This document shows positions 1 through 6,971 of a stretch of DNA of 64,000 nt, in pieces. Source of the DNA: Pseudoalteromonas sp. OOF1S-7 (GTDB lineage: Bacteria > Pseudomonadota > Gammaproteobacteria > Enterobacterales > Alteromonadaceae); assembly GCF_022347765.1 (NCBI RefSeq), contig NZ_JAKRFZ010000008.1, forward strand, positions 1-64,000, read 5' to 3'. The position numbers and the translations under genes are program-made. The notes under the pieces are model-generated. The model was not told where the DNA came from and did not search any database. It saw nothing but the letters and a program-made list of their open reading frames with translations. Position 1 is the stretch's first letter; each line of letters starts with the position of its first letter.

Positions 1-10
1 TTACAGAATT

Positions 11-127
11 TGCTTGGTAACCATAGCATTTTGGAACCACCTGACTCCATGCCGAACTCAGTAGTGAAACGAAATAGCGCCGATGATAGTGTGGGGTTTC
101 CCATGTGAAAGTAGGACATTGCCAAGC
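11..127 (+). rRNA. rrf: 5S ribosomal RNA
   Basis: The stretch opens with TGCTTGG and closes with CCAAGC, which pair as the terminal helix. In between are the conserved blocks CCATGCCGAACTCAG and GAAACGAAATAGCGCCGATG typical of gammaproteobacterial 5S rRNA. The length of about 117 bases fits the family. It is followed after 13 bases by a strong terminator, so it is the last gene of an rRNA operon whose 16S and 23S genes lie upstream, outside the window. Confidence 0.95.
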
Positions 128-140
128 GCCTAATAAAAGA

Positions 141-170
141 AAGCCCGATTCGAGAGAGTCGGGCTTTTTT
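141..170 (+). terminator. Intrinsic terminator of the rRNA operon
   Basis: An 8-bp stem (AAGCCCGA/TCGGGCTT) is followed by a T-run. It lies 13 bases after the 5S end. The same 30 bases plus the following GCGTTTGG recur at 571-608. Confidence 0.9.
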
Positions 171-192
171 GCGTTTGGAGTCATTTAAAGAA

Positions 193-292
193 GTTGTAGA
201 TAGAATAGCGTCGCCTATTCATCCATGAAGCTGGGTTGGATGGTGGAATAGGTCTGTATTCTCTAAAAAGGCTTATTTCACCTTGCGCAAAG
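193..292. repeat. rRNA-downstream repeat, copy 1
   Basis: A 100-base segment is repeated at 441-540 with about 10% mismatches and no gaps. Both copies contain the block ATTCATCCATGAAGCTGGGT and end in CCTTGCGCAAAG. A shorter echo (TTCATCCATGAA) occurs near 337-348. Neither copy codes for a convincing protein. Most likely these are duplicated spacers from recombination between rRNA operon ends; that origin is inference. Confidence 0.85.
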
Positions 293-380
293 TAAATGTA
301 CTCGCGTTGCTCGCAGTCATTGTACTTTGCACTTAATTCATCCATGAATATCATCGACATTAGTACTTCCATGTACGTCA

Positions 381-410
381 AACCCGTTGCAGCAATGCAG
401 CGGGTTTTTT
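381..410 (+). terminator. Intrinsic terminator between spacer repeats
   Basis: The stem AACCCG/CGGGTT is extended by TTGC/GCAG-type pairing around AGCAAT and followed by six Ts. No gene lies between this terminator and the first one at 141-170, so it may be a relic of a lost gene (for example a tRNA) in the rRNA distal spacer. Confidence 0.75.
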
Positions 411-440
411 GTTATGTGTGATTTAAAAAGTGTCGATGAA

Positions 441-540
441 GCTGTAGACAGAATAGCATCGCCTATTCATCCATGAAGCTGGGTTGGATGGTGGAATAGG
501 TCTGCGTTCTCTAAAATGGTTCATTTCACCTTGCGCAAAG
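441..540. repeat. rRNA-downstream repeat, copy 2
   Basis: Second copy of the 100-base segment at 193-292, offset by 248 bases. It is followed by a second copy of the rRNA terminator (571-600), so the unit 'repeat plus terminator' appears to have been duplicated as a block. Confidence 0.85.
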
Positions 541-570
541 GCCGAGCTAAAGCTCGACTTTGCACGACAA

Positions 571-600
571 AAGCCCGATTCGAGAGAGTCGGGCTTTTTT
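571..600 (+). terminator. Second copy of the rRNA terminator
   Basis: Identical to 141-170, including the loop sequence TTCGAGAG, and followed by the same GCGTTTGG. No gene precedes it. It is best explained as a duplicated rRNA operon end. Confidence 0.85.
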
Positions 601-847
601 GCGTTTGGGTTAATCACAGTTTTTCAGTTGATAACGCTGATATTTCTTCAGGATAGCCAGCCCAACTGCAGCCGTTCGTTTTGAAGAATTCGCTTATATG
701 TCGATCCTTACAGCCCACACTAGCGTCATCCCGCACTTGATGTGGGATCTTCTAACAGGCCACACCGTAAGCATGAGCTGCACTGAGACTCGACAATCAT
801 TATCAGGCTCCAAACAAGACAAGCTCGACTTGGCAATGATAAAGAAG
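601..847. other. Non-coding spacer after the rRNA operon
   Basis: About 250 bases between the duplicated terminator and the 3' end of the sugar dehydrogenase gene. I see no tRNA cloverleaf and no open frame with a credible ribosome site. The only recognisable element is the small palindrome at 725-750. From 173 to 600 the spacer likewise holds only repeats and terminators. Confidence 0.6.
725..750. repeat. Small palindromic interspersed repeat
   Basis: GTCATCCCGCACTTGATGTG followed by GGATCT forms an imperfect hairpin (ATCCCGCA/TGTGGGAT). The 'GTCATCCCG...CGGGATCT' type of short palindrome is dispersed in many proteobacterial genomes. Its role is unknown. Confidence 0.55.
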
Positions 848-1984
848 CTACTTTGCTTTAGGCACTACTTTATAGATCCCACTGCCATCGATTCCAAGAT
901 ATAAATCGCCGCTGGGGTGAGTAGCCATGCTGCGCACGCGTCCGGCGCCTTCGAAGAGTTTGCTGTGGCCAATAACTTTATTGCCATCAAGCTCAACCAA
1001 CACTAAGTGGGCGAATTTCATTGCGCCTACAACCAGGTGACCTTGCCATTGAGGGTATTTGTCGCTGGTTATGAATTCCATCCCGGATGGGGCGATAGAA
1101 GGGACCCACACCCAGTCAGGTTGTTGCATACCGGCACGCGTGGTCTCATCGGTGATCTTGGTGCCGTTGTAGTTGATCCCATAAGTGATCACCGGCCAGC
1201 CATAATTGAGCCCGGGCTTAATGATATTGATTTCATCACCGCCACGTGGGCCATGTTCATGGGTCCAGATCTCGCCGGTTTGCGGGTGCATGGCCATGCC
1301 CTGTGGGTTTCTATGCCCATAGGAATAGATACTCTTACGCGCATCTTTTTGCTTTGCAAAGGGGTTAGACTCGGGGATGGTGCCATCGGCGTTGATACGA
1401 TGAATCTTACCTGCATCGTGGTCCAGGCGCTGAGGATGTACATCGCGATTTCCCCGGTCGCCGATTGAAAAATACAGGTAGCCGTCTTTATCAAACTCGA
1501 TACGCGAGCCGAAGTGAAATGAGGGCTTGGTATTCGGGAAACCGTCAAATATCAGCTGGTTATCAACTAGCTTCATGTCTTTCAGGCGGGCGCGCATAAT
1601 AGAGGTGTTGCTACCTTTCTCTTTGCCTTCAAAGCCGGAATAAGAAAAGTAGATCCAGCCATTCTTTGCGTAATTTGGGTCAATCTCGATATCCAGCAGG
1701 CCACCCTGGCGCTCTGCATGCACCTCAGGAACGCCCTCAATTGGCTTGTCGAGCAATTTTCCCTCTTTGAGCAAACGTAACTGTCCTGATCTGTCGGTCA
1801 CCAGTAATTCTTTGTCATTTAGCCACACCATACCCCAGGGGATCTGGATGCCTTGGGCTACCAGTTCCAGTTGATAATCATCAGCACTTTTTGCAACTGG
1901 GATGGTTTGTGGTTCCACTGCCACAGCGGCCTGGGCAGATATAAAAATTAAGCTCAATGCAATCTTGTTTAGTGTTTTCTTCAT
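848..1984 (-). CDS. PQQ-dependent aldose sugar dehydrogenase (YliI/Asd-like)
   Basis: A 378-residue exported protein with a signal peptide (residues 1-22, cleaved after AAVA). It matches the glucose/sorbosone dehydrogenase beta-propeller family, which oxidises aldose sugars in the periplasm with PQQ and calcium. Visible family blocks are HFGSR (157-161, equivalent to the catalytic His region), SIGDRGNRD (173-181), SYGHRNPQG (221-229), HEHGPRGGDE (242-251) and LNYGWP (259-264). The length is normal for Asd proteins. It starts with ATG and is transcribed alone, divergently from the porin gene. No PQQ biosynthesis genes are in the window, so the cofactor must come from elsewhere. The natural sugar is unknown. 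Confidence 0.88.
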   Translation of the reverse strand: MKKTLNKIALSLIFISAQAAVAVEPQTIPVAKSADDYQLELVAQGIQIPWGMVWLNDKELLVTDRSGQLRLLKEGKLLDKPIEGVPEVHAERQGGLLDIEIDPNYAKNGWIYFSYSGFEGKEKGSNTSIMRARLKDMKLVDNQLIFDGFPNTKPSFHFGSRIEFDKDGYLYFSIGDRGNRDVHPQRLDHDAGKIHRINADGTIPESNPFAKQKDARKSIYSYGHRNPQGMAMHPQTGEIWTHEHGPRGGDEINIIKPGLNYGWPVITYGINYNGTKITDETTRAGMQQPDWVWVPSIAPSGMEFITSDKYPQWQGHLVVGAMKFAHLVLVELDGNKVIGHSKLFEGAGRVRSMATHPSGDLYLGIDGSGIYKVVPKAK

Positions 1985-2431
1985 ACATACTCAACTAAAG
2001 TCGACAGATAGGTAGCCAAAGGTTAGCGCGTTTTGGCAATAAATGCCGCTGAGTGCGGTAAGTGACAGGTTGGCTGTGATGTGATGATGTGTTTGATTAT
2101 TGTGCAAACGGGTAGCTGAAGATGAAATGTCATCAGACAAAGCAATTGCCCCAATAAGACTAACCTTTCTCTAACTTTATCACCAAGTGATAGCGAAATA
2201 ATAAAGTTAAGTCTATAATTTATAATGCTATTTATTATATGCTTAGGAGTATGCTGGTACAGTGAATAAAACAGCCTGACTGCATTTTCACTACATATTT
2301 TACAAACTGAAACGCCCGTTTCAATGTGCTTTACACCCCTTACATTCGTTCGAATTTCTTTAATTTGAACGTGTCAGCGTTGTCATATAGGCTTGCGCGA
2401 ATTTTTTAGCTTTACCCCGGAATTTATACCT
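1985..2431. other. Divergent regulatory region between sugar dehydrogenase and porin
   Basis: This 447-base AT-rich spacer must hold the promoters of both flanking genes. It contains a perfect 9-bp inverted repeat (TAACTTTAT at 2172-2180 with ATAAAGTTA at 2201-2209) that encloses a second palindrome (TATCACCAAGTGATA, 2179-2193). It also holds the operator-like palindrome at 2308-2323. No coding frame here is convincing. Confidence 0.5.
2308..2323. promoter_or_regulatory. Operator-like palindrome upstream of the porin
   Basis: TGAAACGCCCGTTTCA is a perfect 7-bp inverted repeat with a 2-base centre, about 110 bases before the porin start codon. Its form resembles LacI/GalR-family operators. 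No such regulator gene is in the window, so the identity of the protein that binds is unknown. Confidence 0.45.
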
Positions 2432-3673
2432 ATGTCATTTAGTGCCCGACATACTGTTTTGTTCTCAAGCGCTTTACTGATTGGCGCTTCGCATGTTTAC
2501 GCCAGTACCACAGAGCTGGATACACATAAGCGTGAATTGGCCAGCCTGGAACATAAAGTGGCTCAGCTCAAGTCATCTAGAAGCAGTGCAGATACATCCA
2601 AAGAGACACCGAAAAAGGGCGTTCAGGTCGGCGGAGCGATCCGTTTTAACTATGGTATGAACTCTTATGATCAGGACAGTGAGCGCCGCGTTGGCGATAT
2701 TGATTTTGATCTTGTGCGTATCAATTTATCCGGCGAGGTGGCCGATATTGGGATTAATGCAGAAGTACGTTTTCACGATTACATGCGTGTCGTAAAGTTT
2801 GCCTACCTGGACTATGATATTGCCCCGCAGTGGCAGGCTCAGCTGGGTTTGGCACCAGTCCCATTTGGCAATACGTCGGTTGCGTCGCACAGCTATTTTA
2901 TGACGCCAAACTATTTTGTGGGTCTCGAAGAGGACTACGATTTAGGTTTGGTATTCAAGCGTGCAATGAAGGATAACTGGCAGCTTGATCTGGCATTTTT
3001 TAAAAACGATGACCATGGTGGGATAGATGGCTCGGCAGAAGATCGCACAGATCGTTACTCCGTGGATATTGTCGGGCTGCGTGGTGTCGGTGAAGGCGTC
3101 TATGACGCACCAGGCCAAAAGCTGGCTGAGTACAACACCCTGGTCGGACGCTTTGCTTATCAGATTGAACATGCACTGGGTGAAACTCAATTCGGCCTGT
3201 CAGCGCTGCATGGTGGCCTGGATAATGGTATTAACCGTGCCGGTGATTATCAGGCCTGGGCGGTGCATGCTTCTAACCGTTACGAACAATGGTATTTCCA
3301 CCTTCAGCATACTCAGTACGACTATCAGGTAGACGAGTCGACCCAGATAGTGGTTGCTGCGAACGCCATGTACGACACCATAGCAACAAAAGCTACATCA
3401 ACGACGCTGGGTATCTCATACGACATGCAGGTGACCCTAGGTCCAATATCACAGCTAACGCTGTATAACGACTTTGGTGTGATGCACGATAAATCAGATG
3501 ACAGTGCGAATACCTGGATGAATATCACGGGTATGTCTGTGGCAGCCGGTCCTGTGTTTGCTTACATTGACCTGGTACACGCCAAGAACCAGCCCTTTGT
3601 GGGCGGCACGTTTGTCGGTGACAGTGATAATTTTGAACGTCGTTTTAACGTCAACATCGGTTACTATTTTTAA
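2432..3673 (+). CDS. Outer-membrane porin (OprP/carbohydrate-porin-like)
   Basis: A 413-residue protein. The start is the ATG at 2432, because the next 22 residues form a clean signal peptide (MSFSARH..., cleavage after VYA). Upstream in-frame codons only offer a TTG without a ribosome site. After the signal comes a short coiled-coil segment (HKRELASLEHKVAQL), then a long beta-rich region with alternating aromatic strands and a C-terminal Phe (IGYYF), as expected for an outer-membrane barrel. The early block with RINLSGEV and the later FKRAMKDNWQLDLAFF fit phosphate- or sugar-selective porins. The substrate is not clear. The sugar dehydrogenase next door and the LacI-like palindrome upstream hint at a sugar. 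Confidence 0.75.
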   Translation: MSFSARHTVLFSSALLIGASHVYASTTELDTHKRELASLEHKVAQLKSSRSSADTSKETPKKGVQVGGAIRFNYGMNSYDQDSERRVGDIDFDLVRINLSGEVADIGINAEVRFHDYMRVVKFAYLDYDIAPQWQAQLGLAPVPFGNTSVASHSYFMTPNYFVGLEEDYDLGLVFKRAMKDNWQLDLAFFKNDDHGGIDGSAEDRTDRYSVDIVGLRGVGEGVYDAPGQKLAEYNTLVGRFAYQIEHALGETQFGLSALHGGLDNGINRAGDYQAWAVHASNRYEQWYFHLQHTQYDYQVDESTQIVVAANAMYDTIATKATSTTLGISYDMQVTLGPISQLTLYNDFGVMHDKSDDSANTWMNITGMSVAAGPVFAYIDLVHAKNQPFVGGTFVGDSDNFERRFNVNIGYYF

Positions 3674-3688
3674 CCTCTGATATCGCAG

Positions 3689-3724
3689 ACACCTCTGCAT
3701 TTTTGGCACAGAGGTGTTGTTTTA
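3689..3724 (+). terminator. Terminator after the porin gene
   Basis: A 9-bp stem (ACACCTCTG/CAGAGGTGT) with an 11-base loop, followed by TGTTTTAG. It starts 16 bases after the porin stop and just before the 3' end of the opposing small peptide gene. Confidence 0.75.
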
Positions 3725-3733
3725 GCGATGGCC

Positions 3734-3937
3734 TTACAGCTTACAATATGCCTGTGAGCAGGCCAGTCTTGAACACTCTTGCGTGCAGTTTACCAGCGAC
3801 ACAATCACACATAAGTCGCCAGCCGAGATAGAGGCAGTTTGCTGACCGGCTGCAACCTGAGGCGTGGCGCGCTGTGCGAGTGTATTATGCTTGTCCGACA
3901 AACGTTTTAGTTGTGATTTTTTAACGGTTAATTTCAT
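3734..3937 (-). CDS. Small Cys-rich peptide, RiPP precursor-like
   Basis: A 67-residue peptide. The ATG at 3937 is chosen because AAGGA stands 7 bases ahead; upstream in-frame sequence looks non-coding. The N-terminal half (MKLTVKKSQLKRLSDKHNTL) is basic and helical, followed by ATPQVAAG, which resembles the leader and Gly-type cleavage region of ribosomally made, modified peptides. The C-terminal half (about residues 31-67) is rich in Ser/Thr and has five Cys (43, 52, 56, 60, 65), a core-peptide composition. Leaders of this 'MKLxxKKxxLKxLS' form recur in small Pseudoalteromonas proteins as I recall them. No modifying enzyme or peptidase-exporter is adjacent, so it would be an orphan precursor. 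It could instead be a small secreted or regulatory peptide. Confidence 0.6.
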   Translation of the reverse strand: MKLTVKKSQLKRLSDKHNTLAQRATPQVAAGQQTASISAGDLCVIVSLVNCTQECSRLACSQAYCKL

Positions 3938-3951
3938 TGTTTTTTCCTTGT

Positions 3952-4016
3952 TGAATTGGGCATTTATTTGCTTCGGGCTGCAGCTTTTTGATTGCTGTAA
4001 TGTGCAGCCCAATTCA
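3952..4016 (-). promoter_or_regulatory. Mutually exclusive hairpins in the small-peptide mRNA leader
   Basis: On the minus strand, arm 4007-4016 (TGAATTGGGC) is perfectly complementary to arm 3952-3961, which lies next to the ribosome site at 3945-3949. A second pair, 4003-4010 with 3975-3982 (GGGCTGCA/TGCAGCCC), uses the same bases 4007-4010. The two stems cannot form together, a layout used by RNA switches. Function is inferred from the geometry alone. Confidence 0.45.
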
Positions 4017-4235
4017 TTTAATCGCATCATTTTTATTTGGTCAAATGTTTTTACTAAATAAAAATATATCGAATAACTACAAAGAATTAGATGGATTTTT
4101 AATCGGGTAATTTGATCTTGCATGGAGGCGTTGAACTAGATTGGGTAAATCATTACTCAGGTTTAGGTGGTCGCTGTTTTGACCTGGGTGCAAAGTAGTT
4201 GACGTTAAGGTGTCCAAAGCCTGGAGGCCAGCTGA

Positions 4236-4254
4236 CGCCATGAATAACATGGCG
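4236..4254 (-). terminator. Hairpin after the M24 peptidase gene
   Basis: CGCCATG/CATGGCG with a 5-base loop, 12 bases past the stop codon of the peptidase on the minus strand. There is no U-run, so it may be a transcript-end stabiliser rather than a true intrinsic terminator. Confidence 0.4.
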
Positions 4255-4265
4255 CCGGGTGTTGA

Positions 4266-5480
4266 TTAGTTTTCCAGACCGAACGGATCATCAATCGCGT
4301 GTGCGGGCTCGGTAAACCACTTTGGTCCGTCCGGTGTCATATAGAAATGATCTTCCAGCCTTATCCCAAATTCGCCGGGTAATACCAGCATTGGCTCATT
4401 GGAGAAGCACATGCCAGCTGCCAGTGGCTGCGGATTGTCCTTAACTAAGTATGGCCACTCATGAATGTCCAGGCCGATACCGTGTCCGGTCCGGTGCGGG
4501 CAGCCTGGCAACTGATAATCAGGGCCCAGTCCGTGGCTGGCCAGATAGCTGCGTGCAGCAAAATCCACATCTCCACAGGGTGTGCTTATTTGGGCCGCTT
4601 CAAATGCCGCCAGCTGGGCATTTTTTTCGTGTTGCCACATGGTACGCTGACGCGCCGTTGGCTCGCCGAATACATAAGTGCGGGTGATATCACTCAGGTA
4701 ACCATGCAGTTTACAGCCGGTGTCTATCAGTACAACGTCCCCTTGTTTCAGCGTTTGCGGATCTTTTACGCCATGGGGGAAAGAGGTGGCGGTACCAAAC
4801 AGTACGATACAAAAGTAGTTACCTGTGGCACCGACCTTGCGATGCGCTTCATTGATAAAGGCTTCTACTTCAGTGGTGGTGATCCCTTCATGGAGTATTG
4901 AGGCCGCCGCTTTATGCACTTCAAGGGTCATGTCCATTGCCCGTTGGATCAGCGCGAGTTCAGAGGCAGATTTATGCATCCGGCAATGAGCCGTAACGCA
5001 TTTGGCGTTGATAAGCGTAAGTGCAGGCCCTGCCTGGCGGATGCCATCAGCGATGAAAAAAGCGGCGCTTTCATCAATGCCCAAAGTGGCATCGGGTGCA
5101 ATGTTCAACTCGTTGAGTACATTGACGAGCAAATTGTAAGGCGATTGTTCCTCCTGCCAGGTATGCATTGGCCCCTCAATGACCTGATAATCCTTGATTG
5201 AGCCGACTTCAAAAAAGGGCACGATAAACTGCACGTCTCCTTGCGCTGGCAAAATAGCACCCACCATGCGCTCACTCGGATACCATTGTAAGCCGGTAAA
5301 ATACTTCAGGCTGGTACCAGCATTGAGATAAATGGCAGCGATACTGTGTTGCTGCATATACGTTTGCGCTGTTTCTATACGCCGTTGATACTCCTCGGGT
5401 TTAATGGCGACAACGTCTTGCGTCATGTCTGTGAGTGCAGCCAGTGCCGCTTCCCGGTTTTGATAACCTATGCCTTTCAT
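4266..5480 (-). CDS. M24 family Xaa-Pro peptidase (hydroxyproline cluster)
   Basis: A 404-residue cytoplasmic metallopeptidase of the creatinase/prolidase ('pita-bread') family. All five metal ligands can be seen: D253 (LIDTG), D264 (SDITRT), H333 (GHGIG), E362 (SNEPM) and E376 (RLEDHF). The N-terminal creatinase-like domain covers roughly residues 30-165. It starts at ATG. It lies 22 bases downstream of the FAD oxidase gene in the same direction, suggesting one transcript. Both diverge from the hydroxyproline operon. This context suggests that it releases proline or hydroxyproline from short collagen-derived peptides; that substrate is inference from gene neighbourhood. Confidence 0.85.
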   Translation of the reverse strand: MKGIGYQNREAALAALTDMTQDVVAIKPEEYQRRIETAQTYMQQHSIAAIYLNAGTSLKYFTGLQWYPSERMVGAILPAQGDVQFIVPFFEVGSIKDYQVIEGPMHTWQEEQSPYNLLVNVLNELNIAPDATLGIDESAAFFIADGIRQAGPALTLINAKCVTAHCRMHKSASELALIQRAMDMTLEVHKAAASILHEGITTTEVEAFINEAHRKVGATGNYFCIVLFGTATSFPHGVKDPQTLKQGDVVLIDTGCKLHGYLSDITRTYVFGEPTARQRTMWQHEKNAQLAAFEAAQISTPCGDVDFAARSYLASHGLGPDYQLPGCPHRTGHGIGLDIHEWPYLVKDNPQPLAAGMCFSNEPMLVLPGEFGIRLEDHFYMTPDGPKWFTEPAHAIDDPFGLEN

Positions 5481-5502
5481 AGAGATTCCTGTTCATGATT
5501 CG

Positions 5503-6768
5503 TTATTGAAAACGCGCAATATTGTAGGGGCCAATATCCAGCGTTGTGGTTTGATTTGCAATGCATTGTGCGATGAGCTCACTGGTGATTGCGGCCTGGG
5601 TCAGGCCCAGATGCTGATGTCCCAGTGCAAAGTAAATATTTGGGTGTGCCGGTGCCGGTCCAATCACAGGTAAAGAATCGGGCAGGGAAGGGCGCGGTCC
5701 CATCCAGTACTCGCCCTGAGTTAGCCGCTCACCACCCTGTAATAGTGCTTTAGCATGTGTCAGCAAGATTTCGGCTCGCTCATAATTAGGTGGGCCGTCC
5801 AGCCCTGCAAATTCCACCGTGCCAGCCAGGCGCAGGCCATGTTGCATTGGGGTCATAATAAATTGGCGATCTGCCGAGGCCACGGGCCGGCTGAGATTGT
5901 TTATGGCAGGCAACATATTGTGATAGCCGCGCTCTGCTTCAATGGGCAGTTTGTAGCCCAGCTGTTTACACAGTGTTTTGCTCCAGGCACCGGTTGCCAA
6001 AACCAATTTGTCGAAGCCGTGGCTACCGTGTGTTTGAGTTGTCACTTGTACTCTGGGCAGACTGGTGTGCCCTGTGGCACTATCACAGGGGGTTATTTTC
6101 GTCACAGCGGCTTTGACAAACAGACCACCCAGGGCGATAAACGCCTGATATAAAGTCTGGCTCAGCTGATACGGATCGGGGGTATGGCCGACCTCACTAA
6201 AGTAAAGCGCATATTGAATACGTGAGCTCAGCTCAGGTTCAAGGGTATGTAACTGTGCGCTGTCCAGTAGCTCAGTGGCTACGCCTTGCTGCTGATACTT
6301 GCGTTGTATGCCACGGATCTCATCAAGTCTCTTGTGCTCAAAAGTCAGCAAGCTACCACGCAGCTGAATATTGCGCTCAAACTCATCCTGCAGTAGCCGC
6401 CTGAATGCAGGGAGAGCGGCTTCGTTGAGTGCTCGCAGTGCCCGGGTATGATGTTTAAAACGCCTCGGCAGCATATTCAGACAAAAACGACTAAGCCACG
6501 GCAGTGCCCTGATAAAGTACCGATGATCAACTCTGAGCGGGCTGAGTTTATCCAGCAGCATAGCAGGTATGCGGGGAAGCAAGGTCTTATCGGCAAGCGG
6601 GAATACCTGCTCTGTTGCAAAGTGGCCGGCATTGCCACGTGAGCATTGTTCGCCAATGCCTGCCGGGTCATACAATGTGACCTGATGTCCCTGGCGGCTG
6701 AGTTGCAAGGCACTGCACAGGCCTACCACACCGGCTCCTACAACTGCAATTTGAAGTGAATGTGTCAT
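5503..6768 (-). CDS. FAD-dependent D-amino-acid (D-hydroxyproline) dehydrogenase
   Basis: A 421-residue DAO/DadA-type flavoprotein. The dinucleotide-binding motif GAGVVG lies at residues 11-16, followed by the usual acidic end of strand 2 (LYDP). The motif LVLATGAWSK and the late GPRPSLPDSLPVIGPA block with GHQHLGLTQA are typical of the family's FAD-binding C-terminal part. In 4-hydroxyproline breakdown, such an enzyme oxidises cis-4-hydroxy-D-proline to pyrroline-4-hydroxy-2-carboxylate, passing electrons to the respiratory chain or oxygen. The specific substrate is inferred from the epimerase and deaminase genes across the shared promoter region. It is first gene of a two-gene unit with the M24 peptidase. 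Confidence 0.85.
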   Translation of the reverse strand: MTHSLQIAVVGAGVVGLCSALQLSRQGHQVTLYDPAGIGEQCSRGNAGHFATEQVFPLADKTLLPRIPAMLLDKLSPLRVDHRYFIRALPWLSRFCLNMLPRRFKHHTRALRALNEAALPAFRRLLQDEFERNIQLRGSLLTFEHKRLDEIRGIQRKYQQQGVATELLDSAQLHTLEPELSSRIQYALYFSEVGHTPDPYQLSQTLYQAFIALGGLFVKAAVTKITPCDSATGHTSLPRVQVTTQTHGSHGFDKLVLATGAWSKTLCKQLGYKLPIEAERGYHNMLPAINNLSRPVASADRQFIMTPMQHGLRLAGTVEFAGLDGPPNYERAEILLTHAKALLQGGERLTQGEYWMGPRPSLPDSLPVIGPAPAHPNIYFALGHQHLGLTQAAITSELIAQCIANQTTTLDIGPYNIARFQ

Positions 6769-6912
6769 TTTTATTCTCGTTTGTCAGATTGCATTTTACC
6801 AACCAGATGCCATGGGAAAGCTTACTAAAAAATAAACTTTATAATTTACATAGGTTTATTAATTTGTTTTTCCCAATCTTCGACGTTCTGGCAAATTTAT
6901 TAAACTTGGATA

Positions 6913-6941
6913 TTGATTATTGTATACAATATACCTATGAT
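6913..6941 (+). promoter_or_regulatory. Sigma-70 promoter of the hydroxyproline operon
   Basis: TTGATT (6913-6918) and TATGAT (6936-6941) are separated by exactly 17 bases. The palindrome at 6918-6931 lies almost wholly within the spacer. The start codon follows 30 bases after the -10 box. Confidence 0.75.
6918..6931. promoter_or_regulatory. Operator palindrome, probable GntR/FCD site
   Basis: TATTGTATACAATA is a perfect 14-bp palindrome between the -35 and -10 boxes of the hydroxyproline operon. A/T-rich palindromes with a central GTATAC are a common form of FCD-type GntR operators. The GntR gene at the end of the operon is the obvious candidate regulator. Occupancy would block polymerase, which suggests repression relieved by a pathway compound. 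Confidence 0.65.
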
Positions 6942-6971
6942 GGCAAGCACAAACTAAGTAGAGGACTTACC

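Larger units (their letters stand above)
3938..4265. other. Spacer with the small-peptide leader
   Basis: This 328-base gap holds the 5' leader of the small peptide gene with its nested inverted repeats (3952-4016), a TTGACC box about 105 bases upstream of its start codon on the minus strand, and a hairpin behind the M24 peptidase gene (4236-4254). No further gene was seen. Confidence 0.5.

Noticed and set aside
181-684. Short open frames of 60-70 codons in the rRNA spacer
   Set aside because: They follow the duplicated repeats on both strands, lack ribosome sites and resemble no protein.
2393-2431. An upstream TTG start for the porin
   Set aside because: It would put 13 extra residues ahead of the signal peptide and has no ribosome site.
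6756-6971. A longer N-terminus for the DapA-like deaminase
   Set aside because: The extension covers the promoter and operator; the ATG at 6972 has a good ribosome site and the fold starts there.
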